A stretch of 49,244 nucleotides of DNA. Origin: Dichloromethanomonas sp964477085 (GTDB lineage Bacteria; Bacillota; Desulfitobacteriia; Desulfitobacteriales; Syntrophobotulaceae). Where the stretch lies: positions 1 to 49,244 of the forward strand of contig CAYZDF010000017.1 of assembly GCA_964477085.1 (NCBI GenBank), written 5' to 3'. A program made the position numbers and the translations under genes. The notes under the pieces are model-generated. The model saw only the letters and a list, made by a program, of their open reading frames with translations. It was not told the origin of the DNA and did not search any database. Within the stretch, counting starts at the first letter, position 1. Each line of letters opens with the position of its first letter. Shown piece by piece: positions 7,832-14,975 of the stretch.

Positions 7832-7950
7832 AACATGAATTCTAGGCTAATGTTTTCTCACAGAAATAATCCAATCGACTGTTAGTCCAATCCAGTGGTT
7901 CATTGACTTAATGTGTTGATCAGGTGTAAGAAACTAATATATTCTGCACA

Positions 7951-8002
7951 AAAAGAGTCTACTGATGACGAACTTAACCGTTCATTGTCAATAGACTCTT
8001 TT
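7951..8002 (+). terminator. Hairpin terminator after the Cys-rich gene region
   Basis: AAAAGAGTCTA at 7951-7961 pairs perfectly with TAGACTCTTTT at 7992-8002 across a 30-base loop, followed by GTTTTAAA. The A/T-rich arms would serve as terminator on either strand: the molybdenum operon on plus and the MFS remnant on minus. Confidence 0.55.
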
Positions 8003-8058
8003 GTTTTAAATAACTTGTGGTTAGAATCATGTTCAGGCAGTGGAGCTAAAAGACTTCA

Positions 8059-8310
8059 TTACCTACCATGGACATATATTTTAGCCTTAGCAATTAATGC
8101 CAGAGATATCAGAGAAGCGATTGTGATCGGGATAGTTCCAGCAGCCCATCCATAAGACTCAATAACTGCACCGGTAAGTGGAGGTCCAATGACCATTCCC
8201 AAATTCATGCCCATAACAAGAACAGCTAAGGCAATTCCCGCTAATTCCGGTTTTTCTACTGCTTGAGGAGTAATTATCCATAAAACAGTGGGAATAGCAC
8301 CTTCAAGCTT
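8059..8310 (-). pseudogene. C-terminal remnant of a major facilitator superfamily transporter
   Basis: Read on the minus strand, the DNA gives about 80 in-frame codons ending at the stop complementary to 8059-8061. The peptide contains IPTVLWIITPQAV, GMNLGMVIGPPLTGAVIE and SYGWAAGTIPITIASLISLA, two membrane helices with the GPPLTGAVIE motif typical of MFS helix 11. No start and no other part of the transporter is present; the frame breaks at about 8301-8310, where an unrelated fragment in the opposite direction begins. It is a decayed gene. Confidence 0.65.
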
Positions 8311-8602
8311 GGCGTATTATCCTCCTGTCGTTCTTGACGGTTTTATGGAGCAATTTGATGTTTCAGGTGCTCAGAATATAGACGCCTTTAAGGATTTAAT
8401 CACCTTGGAAGATATTAAAGGCCACGTATCAACACCGATAACAATTGTTATTGGAGAGCAGGATCATCTTCTTAACGAATATCATCAGACCATGCTTGAA
8501 CAACTCTCATTCAGCAACAAGACGATTATGAGAATTAAGGATGGTGAGCATGTATGTTCGGGCAGACACAGCGAGATCTTACTTGTCCTGCAGATTGGAT
8601 GA
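8302..8602 (+). pseudogene. C-terminal remnant of an alpha/beta hydrolase
   Basis: The frame reads SLAYYPPVVLDGFMEQFDVS and continues to GEQDHLL and KDGEHVC before the stop at 8600-8602. GEQDHLL carries the acid and DGEHVC the His expected in the last third of alpha/beta hydrolases, while the nucleophile elbow GxSxG is missing. No credible start with ribosome site precedes it; the frame runs straight out of the MFS remnant junction. I take it as the surviving third of a hydrolase gene after a deletion or rearrangement. Confidence 0.55.
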
Positions 8603-8645
8603 ATGAAAATATAAAAAATTAGCTATAACCCTCATGATATTTATA

Positions 8646-8680
8646 AACTGGCCGTCTGCTGAGGAAGGCGGCCAGTTTTC
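8646..8680 (+). terminator. Rho-independent terminator
   Basis: AAACTGGCCG (8646-8655) pairs perfectly with CGGCCAGTTT (8670-8679) around a 14-base loop and runs into TTTTC. It would end transcription of the hydrolase remnant. The hairpin at about 9473-9497 is a weaker relative sharing the loop sequence CGTCTGCT and GGAAGGCGG. Confidence 0.75.
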
Positions 8681-8787
8681 ATTTAAAGCCCATCTCCAAT
8701 CATATAATATATCGACATAACTAAAAATGTTAACCATAAGGGATATCAAAGCCCTGTCTGTCTCGGAAGTAATTTTGTAATCTCTAT

Positions 8788-8804
8788 TTGAAATTTTGTT
8801 TCAA
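8788..8804. promoter_or_regulatory. Inverted repeat, possible enhancer site for a sigma-54 activator
   Basis: TTGAAA-N5-TTTCAA is a perfect dyad centred about 118 bases upstream of the start site predicted for the sigma-54 promoter at 8888. That distance is usual for binding sites of NtrC-type activators. The link to such a protein is inference; no activator gene is in the window. Confidence 0.4.
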
Positions 8805-8887
8805 TTTGGGACCAGTATAACAAAAAAAATTTCTTTTATCCATTAGGATTCCATATATACAAGGCTTTTTGCTCTTTTCATCAGAGT

Positions 8888-8903
8888 TGGCACAGTCCTT
8901 GCA
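8888..8903 (+). promoter_or_regulatory. Sigma-54 (RpoN) promoter
   Basis: TGGCACAGTCCTTGCA matches the TGGCAC-N5-TTGC consensus with no mismatch and the required 10 bases between the GG (-24) and GC (-12) elements. Transcription should start near 8914 and run into the zinc-ribbon gene at 9088 with a leader of about 175 bases. No other convincing -24/-12 element was seen in the window. Confidence 0.75.
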
Positions 8904-9087
8904 TCAAAGTTATAACATAACACAATTAACTCTAAATTGGGTTAAGGACAGTAAACGAAAGAAAATGATAAGATGATTTGGCAATAAAGGAGGTATTCAA
9001 TAGGAACAAACAGAAGATCGTCAGGGTGTTGAAATGTATAATTCACGAACAGTATATTAAGCAAGGAGCCAAGAAAGGATTATAATT

Positions 9088-9294
9088 ATGTCTAATCAGT
9101 ATTTTTTGGTATGTGGAGACTGTGACCATGAGTTTTTTGTCCCTGCGGACAGTGGTGATCCATTTACACATGTATGCCCCCAATGCTCAAGTAAAATTAT
9201 TTACCAACGTTTTGGGGTGGTCAATACAAAATGCATTGATAAAATGAAAGAATGTAGTAATTGTCCTTTTGAAAACAAATGCAGTGTATCTTAA
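9088..9294 (+). CDS. Small double Cys4 zinc-ribbon protein
   Basis: A 68-residue protein with eight Cys in two sets: CGDC (9, 12) with CPQC (30, 33), a standard zinc ribbon as in FmdB/rubredoxin-like regulators, and C49, C56, C59 and C65 at the C-terminus. The latter set (KCIDKMKECSNCPFENKC) could bind a second zinc or an Fe-S cluster. ATG 9088 has AAGAAAGGA eight bases upstream. It is monocistronic: a sigma-54 promoter lies at 8888 and a strong terminator follows at 9346. The exact function is unknown; a redox- or metal-linked regulator is a guess from the cysteines. Confidence 0.7.
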   Translation: MSNQYFLVCGDCDHEFFVPADSGDPFTHVCPQCSSKIIYQRFGVVNTKCIDKMKECSNCPFENKCSVS

Positions 9295-9345
9295 TGGAAC
9301 TGATTAAGAGTAGAAACATGTCATCTGAATAAATAGTAGCTTAAG

Positions 9346-9372
9346 ACACCGTGCAAATAACACGGTGTTTTG
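9346..9372 (+). terminator. Rho-independent terminator of the zinc-ribbon gene
   Basis: ACACCGTG (9346-9353) pairs perfectly with CACGGTGT (9361-9368) around CAAATAA, followed by TTT. It lies about 50 bases after the gene stop. Confidence 0.8.
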
Positions 9373-9595
9373 AATACCAACATCATGAGGAAGAAGGAAG
9401 ATATGCGAAGAAAATATCCAAATCTTTGTAAGCCATTAAAATTGGGAATGTCTATTTCTAAGTTTTAAAATTTACCGTCTGCTCTGGAAGGCGGTCAATT
9501 GTTAATAGGATTTTATTTGCTACAAACTGTACTGCTCATGTCTATTTAATACATATTTATTAAACATCTAGCATTTTGTATATAAAGCCAAAAAA

Positions 9596-9631
9596 TCCTG
9601 AAAAATCAGGAAAATGCAATAAGTTATTGCA
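9596..9631. promoter_or_regulatory. Two adjacent dyads upstream of asd
   Basis: TCCTGA-AAAA-TCAGGA (9596-9611) is followed by TGCAATAAGTTATTGCA (9615-9631), a perfect 8-base dyad around one G. They lie about 90-125 bases before the asd start. The second looks like a regulator operator, the first like a weak terminator or attenuator stem. The stretch 9373-9595 shows no gene, only the weak hairpin at 9473-9497. Confidence 0.35.
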
Positions 9632-9722
9632 GATCGAGTCTTATTGAATTATACTTTTAGGAAGGTTTTCAATAATATATTAAACAGAGAAAAAGCAATT
9701 CTTTTTAAGGAAGTGGAGAGAT

Positions 9723-10808
9723 ATGGCGGATAAGTTAAAGGTTGGTATTATCGGGGGAACAGGTATAGTCGGTCAACGGCTGGTTTCCCTGCTGGATAAT
9801 CATCCTTGGTTTAAAACGGTCTTAGTCGCTGCCAGTGAGCAATCCGCAGGAAAAATCTATGAAGATGCTGTACGGGGAAGATGGAAGCTGGAGACAGCGA
9901 TCCCTGATTCTGTCAATAAACTTATTGTTCAAAATGCAGCAGATGTTGAAGATATTTGTGATAAAGTAGATTTCATCTTTTGTGCTGTTGATATGAAGAA
10001 AGACGAAACGAGAGTACTTGAAGATAGATATATTAAATGTGAAACTCCGGTTATTTCCTGCAACTCTGCCAATAGACTGGTACCGGATGTTCCCATGGTT
10101 ATTCCCGAAATCAATCCGGAACATATTCAGATTATTGAACAGCAGAAAAAACGATTTGGAACAAAAAATGGTTTCGTAGCTGTTAAACCCAATTGTTCTA
10201 TTCAAAGCTACGTGCCACCGCTCCATGCCCTGATGGAGTTCAAGCCGAAAACCATTGTAGCCTGTACCTATCAGGCAATCTCTGGGGCTGGCAAGAACTT
10301 TAAAGAATGGCCAGAGATGGTGGATAATGTTATTCCCTTCATTGGAGGAGAAGAAGAGAAAAGTGAAAATGAACCCCTCAAAATCTGGGGAAGCATCAAG
10401 GGCGATCAGATCGTCAATATCACCGAGCCTGTGATTACCACCCAATGTATCCGCGTACCGGTCACCGATGGGCATCTTGCTGCCGTATTTGTCAATTTTG
10501 AGAAGAAGCCAACAAAGGAAACCATCATTGATCGATGGAATAACTTCCAGGGTAAACCTCAGATCCTTGGCCTGCCAAGTGCCCCCGAACCCTTTATGAA
10601 ATACTTCACAGAGGATAACAGACCTCAGACCAAACTGGACAGAGATTTTGAAAATGGGATGGGCGTCACTATGGGACGCTTAAGAGAAGACAGCGTCTAT
10701 GACTATAAATTCGTCTGCCTCTCGCACAATGTGCTCAGAGGTGCTGCTGGTGGTGCAGTACTCATCGCCGAGCTTCTCAAAGCAGAAGGTTATTTACAGG
10801 CAAAGTAA
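9723..10808 (+). CDS. asd: Aspartate-semialdehyde dehydrogenase, archaeal/fungal-type
   Basis: A 361-residue cytoplasmic enzyme that reduces aspartyl phosphate to aspartate semialdehyde for lysine/diaminopimelate, threonine and methionine synthesis. The NADP-binding motif GGTGIVGQR lies at residues 11-19 and the catalytic Cys158 in KPNCSIQ. The segment AISGAGKNFKEWPEM resembles the archaeal and fungal ASADH branch rather than the classical E. coli one. AAGGAAGTGGAG precedes the ATG. It stands alone between two non-coding stretches of about 430 and 460 bases. Confidence 0.9.
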   Translation: MADKLKVGIIGGTGIVGQRLVSLLDNHPWFKTVLVAASEQSAGKIYEDAVRGRWKLETAIPDSVNKLIVQNAADVEDICDKVDFIFCAVDMKKDETRVLEDRYIKCETPVISCNSANRLVPDVPMVIPEINPEHIQIIEQQKKRFGTKNGFVAVKPNCSIQSYVPPLHALMEFKPKTIVACTYQAISGAGKNFKEWPEMVDNVIPFIGGEEEKSENEPLKIWGSIKGDQIVNITEPVITTQCIRVPVTDGHLAAVFVNFEKKPTKETIIDRWNNFQGKPQILGLPSAPEPFMKYFTEDNRPQTKLDRDFENGMGVTMGRLREDSVYDYKFVCLSHNVLRGAAGGAVLIAELLKAEGYLQAK

Positions 10809-11269
10809 ATCCTTGGGTCATGGTATTATAAAAGTATTAGATCATTTAATACTATAACTATAGCTCCAATAATTGTATGCAACAAAAATGGTTGCAAATT
10901 AAAGTATCTGATTAACGTGAAGCAAATTTATATTATCTGATCTATTGAAGTGAATATAAGAGCTATGTTACGCAAGACCTCGCACTATTAGGGTGTGAGG
11001 TCATTTGTATTTCGCTTTCTCATCCCTGTCAGTCCCCCTAAATAATATCTGTTGCAACCATTATGATTATTCTTTTCCATGTTACTGAAAATATAGAGAG
11101 TTGATATTAGTTTCCAGCTCAATTCCAACGCGACTATTAAAAATGAAGGATTTAGGTATGGAATCAAGAATAGTAACAACAAGATACGTTATGTCCAGTA
11201 GTAAGGAATGATAAGTAAGAAGTAATAGGGATAATTTAATAATTAAGAAAAACAAGAGGATAGAGTATA
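10809..11269. other. Non-coding stretch between asd and the PPC-domain gene
   Basis: No gene is credible here. It holds the asd terminator at 10976-11002 and an 11-base inverted pair: AATGGTTGCAA at 10887-10897 and TTGCAACCATT at 11052-11062, 154 bases apart. The first copy also forms a local hairpin TGCAAC-N7-GTTGCA (10878-10896). The last 100 bases are AT-rich and end with a GAGGATAGAG ribosome site. Confidence 0.6.
10976..11002 (+). terminator. Terminator-like hairpin downstream of asd
   Basis: GACCTCGCAC (10976-10985) pairs with GTGTGAGGTC (10993-11002) with one G-U pair, followed by ATTTGTATTT. It is some 170 bases past asd, so its link to that gene is not certain. Confidence 0.5.
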
Positions 11270-11713
11270 ATGAAATATACACAAGCTAAGTTAGGAAGGA
11301 TTTTTATCTTGCGCTTAGAGCATGGTGATAAGATCCCTGATAGCATAGAAGATTTCGCAGAGGAGAACTGTATAGAGTCTGCACTTGTTCACTTTATCGG
11401 GGGTGCTGAGCAAATCAGCACGATCGTAGTAGGACCTGAGGATGGGGATGCAAAAAAACCGAAGCCTATGCTCACTAACCTCTTAGGGACGAGTGAAGCA
11501 TTCGGTGTGGGAACATTATTCCTGAATGAAAACAGACATCCCAAATTGCATATGCATGCTTCTTTTGGGCGCGAGCATAAAGCTTTAACAGGCTGTACCC
11601 GTGAGGGTGTTGAAATCTGGCAGATCGGCGAAGTCGTCATCCAGGAACTCCTTCAAAAATCAGCCGTAAGAAAAGTGGATTCTCAGACAGGATTTGAACT
11701 ATTAGATATTTGA
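11270..11713 (+). CDS. PPC/DUF296 domain protein
   Basis: A 147-residue protein of the PPC (plants and prokaryotes conserved, DUF296) family, which forms trimers and is often described as DNA-binding in other organisms. The family pattern is clear: RLEHGDKIPDSIEDFAEEN at the N-terminus, a GGAEQIS turn, and the conserved LHMHASFGRE with putative metal-binding His at residues 94-96, near the C-terminal half. The ATG follows GAGGATAGAG. Its stop overlaps the region of the next gene's ribosome site, so it is probably cotranscribed with the HD protein. Cellular role is unknown. Confidence 0.82.
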   Translation: MKYTQAKLGRIFILRLEHGDKIPDSIEDFAEENCIESALVHFIGGAEQISTIVVGPEDGDAKKPKPMLTNLLGTSEAFGVGTLFLNENRHPKLHMHASFGREHKALTGCTREGVEIWQIGEVVIQELLQKSAVRKVDSQTGFELLDI

Positions 11714-11721
11714 GGAGAATT

Positions 11722-12387
11722 ATGAACAATCGATACCATGCTCTGCTGGATATTATTAAAGATAAGATGTCTTATGCTGCCCATGACTATGATCATGTCA
11801 TGAGGGTTTATCGGCTTTGTCTGTTGCTGGCCCAAGAAGATCGGAGTGTTGACATGGAAGTCTTGATTCCTGCCGTACTACTCCATGATATTGCCCGCAG
11901 ACAAGAAGATGAGGATCATACGGGGGAAATTGATCATGCCGTCTTAGGTTCGGAGCTAGCGGAAGGTATACTTAAGGTTTTTGGTTATGATGAAGAGTTG
12001 ATTGAAAAGATTAAACATTGCATTCTGACCCATCGTTTTCGAACGGGTTCTGAACCTCAATCCCGGGAAGCTAAGATATTGTTCGATGCTGATAAACTGG
12101 ACGTGATCGGCGCAGTTGGAATAGCTCGATCCTACATGTTAGCGGGAGAACACGGAGAGAAAATGTATTACGATATTAACGTTGAAGATTATCTGAAAGA
12201 AAACGTCGGACCGAATGGAAGAATCAAGGATGTCTCAAAACATACGGCTAATCTGGAATTCGAACTGAAACTCAAAAAGATTCCCGAAAGATTATATACA
12301 GCTAAGGCTAAAAAAATAGCCGAAGATCGAATAGCATATATGGAAAACTTTTTTGCCAGACTTCAAAATGAAATACGTGGAGAGTAG
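11722..12387 (+). CDS. HD-domain phosphohydrolase, YpgQ-like
   Basis: A 221-residue HD superfamily protein. Metal ligands are visible as His in HDYDHVMRV, the HD pair in LLHDIARR, His in CILTHRF and Asp in FDADKLDVIG. The pattern matches the Bacillus YpgQ/YedJ branch, whose members hydrolyse nucleotides with divalent metals. ATG 11722 is chosen with GAGGAG at 11712; the open frame starts at TTG 11710 but that lies inside the previous stop. It follows the PPC gene by eight bases and precedes a membrane-anchored protein by eleven. Confidence 0.82.
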   Translation: MNNRYHALLDIIKDKMSYAAHDYDHVMRVYRLCLLLAQEDRSVDMEVLIPAVLLHDIARRQEDEDHTGEIDHAVLGSELAEGILKVFGYDEELIEKIKHCILTHRFRTGSEPQSREAKILFDADKLDVIGAVGIARSYMLAGEHGEKMYYDINVEDYLKENVGPNGRIKDVSKHTANLEFELKLKKIPERLYTAKAKKIAEDRIAYMENFFARLQNEIRGE

Positions 12388-12398
12388 GGATATTAACA

Positions 12399-12917
12399 AT
12401 GATGCGGATATCAAAAGCCAGTGGGTATAAGGCACCTCTTATCATTTTCGGAGCGATTATCGCTTTCTTGCTTATGGTCTTCGGGCCACTTATCATTAGC
12501 ACATCTCTGAGCGTGTTTCAAACACGTCAGGTTGCCGGAGAGTTCCTAAACAACCTTGCTGAACAAGATTTCGCCAACGCCTTTGAACAAGTGGCGTTTT
12601 TTGATAAATCCTCGGACTTAGAGCCTCAGATTTCTTATGATGAAGCCAAAGAGATCTGGTTAAATCGGGTTGAGAAGTTACAGCAAGAGGGTACATATAT
12701 TGTGTCTTTTCATGATCTCAATACTTGGACAGATGATACCTATCCAAAAGGAGAAGTTCAAATCCAAGTAGCTGAAAGCAATAACACCCAATCATATCGG
12801 GCATCTATTCATTTTTTTAAACAGAAAGGGAAATGGATGGTGCAAAGTATTAATATCGAAGGAAATAATAAACAGGTCTCCCTGGAGAAAGCTCTTAGCG
12901 GATTCGTAGGAGAGTAG
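12399..12917 (+). CDS. Membrane-anchored hypothetical protein
   Basis: A 172-residue protein with one N-terminal membrane helix (residues 13-36) and an outer domain of about 135 residues. The outer part begins VAGEFLNNLAEQDFANAFEQ and ends with FFKQKGKWMVQSINIEG, which has the look of the NTF2/DUF4878-like folds found in many exported Firmicute proteins. No catalytic motif is seen. It is the last gene of the PPC-HD-membrane protein run, and a terminator follows at 13043. Family assignment is tentative. Confidence 0.65.
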   Translation: MMRISKASGYKAPLIIFGAIIAFLLMVFGPLIISTSLSVFQTRQVAGEFLNNLAEQDFANAFEQVAFFDKSSDLEPQISYDEAKEIWLNRVEKLQQEGTYIVSFHDLNTWTDDTYPKGEVQIQVAESNNTQSYRASIHFFKQKGKWMVQSINIEGNNKQVSLEKALSGFVGE

Positions 12918-13042
12918 GAGTATAAAGTAATGACTAAGGCTGATGTTTCCATCGAAAGGCATGTACCATTCGTTCTACAACGCTCAGATATAATATAAAG
13001 GCATTTGAATCGATTTTTTTGTTTTAAATAGTTTTAGATTAA

Positions 13043-13070
13043 AACAAAGGCCAAAACGGCCTTTGTTAAT
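13043..13070. terminator. Bidirectional terminator between convergent genes
   Basis: AACAAAGGCC (13043-13052) pairs perfectly with GGCCTTTGTT (13058-13067) around five bases. It lies between the plus-strand gene ending at 12917 and the minus-strand gene ending at 13156, with short A/T tracts on both sides. Confidence 0.75.
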
Positions 13071-13155
13071 TAAAGGGAGAAAGGGAATTTTTTCAATAAC
13101 ATATCTTTGAAACATTTTTGATTTAATTGCTCATTGCCAATTAAATAAATTTAAA

Positions 13156-13680
13156 CTACTCAAGCGGATTGACATTTTCCCTTAAATACTCCTGACCTCT
13201 TTGCATATATCGCTCGGCTAAGGTGTTCAGGGACTTTATTTCCTCAGAAGTGAGTTCCCTTATGACTTTAGCCGGAGTCCCCATGATTAATGAATTGGGC
13301 GGAAATACTTTTCTTTCAGGTACAAGTGAACCCGCCCCTACCAGACAACTCTCGCTAATTTCGGCATCATTAAGGATGATGGTACCCATGCCAATCAGAC
13401 TACCTTTACGGATCTTACAACCATGGAGGACACATGAATGACCTACGGAAACATCGTCTTCAATAATCGTGGGTTGACCGGGGTTGACATGAATAACGCT
13501 CAGATCCTGAATATTAGTTCTTCTACCAATCATAATGGAATCAATATCTCCACGAATAACAGTGTTATACCAAATACTGGAGTACTCACCTATATGTACT
13601 TTGCCGATGATTTTGGCCCCTTCGGCAATAAAAACGTTTTCTTCAACTTGGGGGATGTTGCCTTGGTATTGTATAATCAT
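13156..13680 (-). CDS. Gamma-carbonic anhydrase family protein
   Basis: A 174-residue left-handed beta-helix protein with hexapeptide repeats (FIAEGAKIIGKVHIGEYSSI and onward). The three zinc-binding His of gamma carbonic anhydrases are present: H64 in SVIHVNPG, H81 and H86 in VGHSCVLHG. Members may interconvert CO2 and bicarbonate or act as scaffolds, and activity varies among them. The ATG at 13680 has GGAG a few bases upstream on the minus strand. It is divergent from the aldo/keto reductase gene at 13794, with which it shares a 113-base intergenic region. Confidence 0.88.
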   Translation of the reverse strand: MIIQYQGNIPQVEENVFIAEGAKIIGKVHIGEYSSIWYNTVIRGDIDSIMIGRRTNIQDLSVIHVNPGQPTIIEDDVSVGHSCVLHGCKIRKGSLIGMGTIILNDAEISESCLVGAGSLVPERKVFPPNSLIMGTPAKVIRELTSEEIKSLNTLAERYMQRGQEYLRENVNPLE

Positions 13681-13793
13681 TAGTAGGCTCCTTTCACATT
13701 GACATAAAGATTTTTTTTGTGATCGTAATCCAACAAGAAATATTATAAGGTTTGACTCGTTATTTTGTCCAATATTGGATAGGAGGAAACAGG

Positions 13794-14936
13794 TTGAATT
13801 ATAGAATTTTAGGTAAAACCGGAGAACTAGTATCTGTACTTGGTTTTGGATGTATGCGTTTGCCAGTCATTAACGGCAATATGAAAGATATTGATCTATC
13901 CGAAAGCACAAAGATGATCCGTTATTCCATTGATCACGGTCTGAACTATATTGATACAGCTTACGTTTACCATGAAGGTAAATCAGAAGAAGCAGTTGCC
14001 AAGGCTCTCCGGGATGGCTACCGGGAGAAAGTGTTTATTGCCACAAAACTTCCCGTCTGGAATGTTAAAAATCAGGAAGATATGGTAAGACTTTTAGATG
14101 AGCAGATTGATAATCTGGAGACTGATTGTATCGATTTTTACCTGGTTCATTCGCTTAACCGTACCTATTGGAAGAAGCTCATTGACATGGGGCTCTTCGA
14201 ATTCCTACATCAATCAAAAGAAAAGGGTAAAGTAAAGCATCTGGGTTTTTCTTTCCACGATGACTATGACCTGTTTCAGGAGATCATAGATAGCTTTCCA
14301 TGGTCTTTTTGCCAGATCCAGTACAACTATCTTGACGAGAACTTCCAGGCAGGGAAAAAAGGACTGGAATATGCCACCAAAGCTGGACTTGGTGTTATTA
14401 TCATGGAGCCCATAAGGGGAGGATCGCTGGCGGGGGGACTTAATCCCAAGGCCAAAGAGATCCTGGATCAGGCACCTATCCAAAAAACACCAGCTGAATG
14501 GGCTCTGCGTTGGGTATGGGATCACCCGGAAGTCGGAGTCGTTTTAAGCGGTATGTCAGAGATGGATCAAGTTATGGCTAACATACAGTCAGCTGCAGAC
14601 AGCGAAAAGTCCCTGACATCTCAAGAAAAAGAGATCATCCACGCTGTCCGGATGGTTTATGAAAATAAAAAACAAATCAACTGTACGGCTTGTAAGTATT
14701 GTATGCCATGTCCTTCTGGCGTAGATATTCGGCAATGTTTCGAATTTTTTAACCGAGCCCATATGATGGATAATGTTATAGCGGCTCGCTTCTGGTATAA
14801 CAGGATTGCTAAAGCCTCTAATTGTACACAATGCGGACAATGTGAAACCCATTGTCCACAGAATATCGCTATCACATCCAAACTTAAAGAAGTTGTAGAA
14901 TTATTTGAGACAGATGATGCGATTCAGGGTCCTTAA
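13794..14936 (+). CDS. Aldo/keto reductase with C-terminal ferredoxin-type Fe-S domain
   Basis: A 380-residue fusion. The N-terminal 270 residues form the aldo/keto reductase barrel, with the catalytic Tyr in DTAYVYHEGKSEE and MEPIRGGSLAG near the cofactor site. The C-terminus has CTACKYCMPCPSGVDI and CTQCGQCETHCPQ, two clusters of Cys for [4Fe-4S] centres. The fusion is common in anaerobic Firmicutes, but its substrate is unknown. TTG 13794 is chosen because AGGAGGAAAC lies directly before it; an upstream TTG at 13752 lacks such a site. Confidence 0.85.
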   Translation: MNYRILGKTGELVSVLGFGCMRLPVINGNMKDIDLSESTKMIRYSIDHGLNYIDTAYVYHEGKSEEAVAKALRDGYREKVFIATKLPVWNVKNQEDMVRLLDEQIDNLETDCIDFYLVHSLNRTYWKKLIDMGLFEFLHQSKEKGKVKHLGFSFHDDYDLFQEIIDSFPWSFCQIQYNYLDENFQAGKKGLEYATKAGLGVIIMEPIRGGSLAGGLNPKAKEILDQAPIQKTPAEWALRWVWDHPEVGVVLSGMSEMDQVMANIQSAADSEKSLTSQEKEIIHAVRMVYENKKQINCTACKYCMPCPSGVDIRQCFEFFNRAHMMDNVIAARFWYNRIAKASNCTQCGQCETHCPQNIAITSKLKEVVELFETDDAIQGP

Positions 14937-14975
14937 GCTTAGGAACAAAAGTACGATTCAAAAGGAGCAGTATCC

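Noticed and set aside
7913..8155. Plus-strand open frame of 80 codons in the decayed region
   Set aside because: It crosses the terminator hairpin and the antisense of the MFS remnant; the remnant frame explains the sequence better.
9822..10475. Long minus-strand open frame of 217 codons inside asd
   Set aside because: It is antisense to a clear asd gene, has no ribosome site, and its composition follows from the codons of asd.
13438..13683. Plus-strand frames opposite the carbonic anhydrase gene
   Set aside because: They are antisense to a gene with complete zinc ligands and lack ribosome sites.
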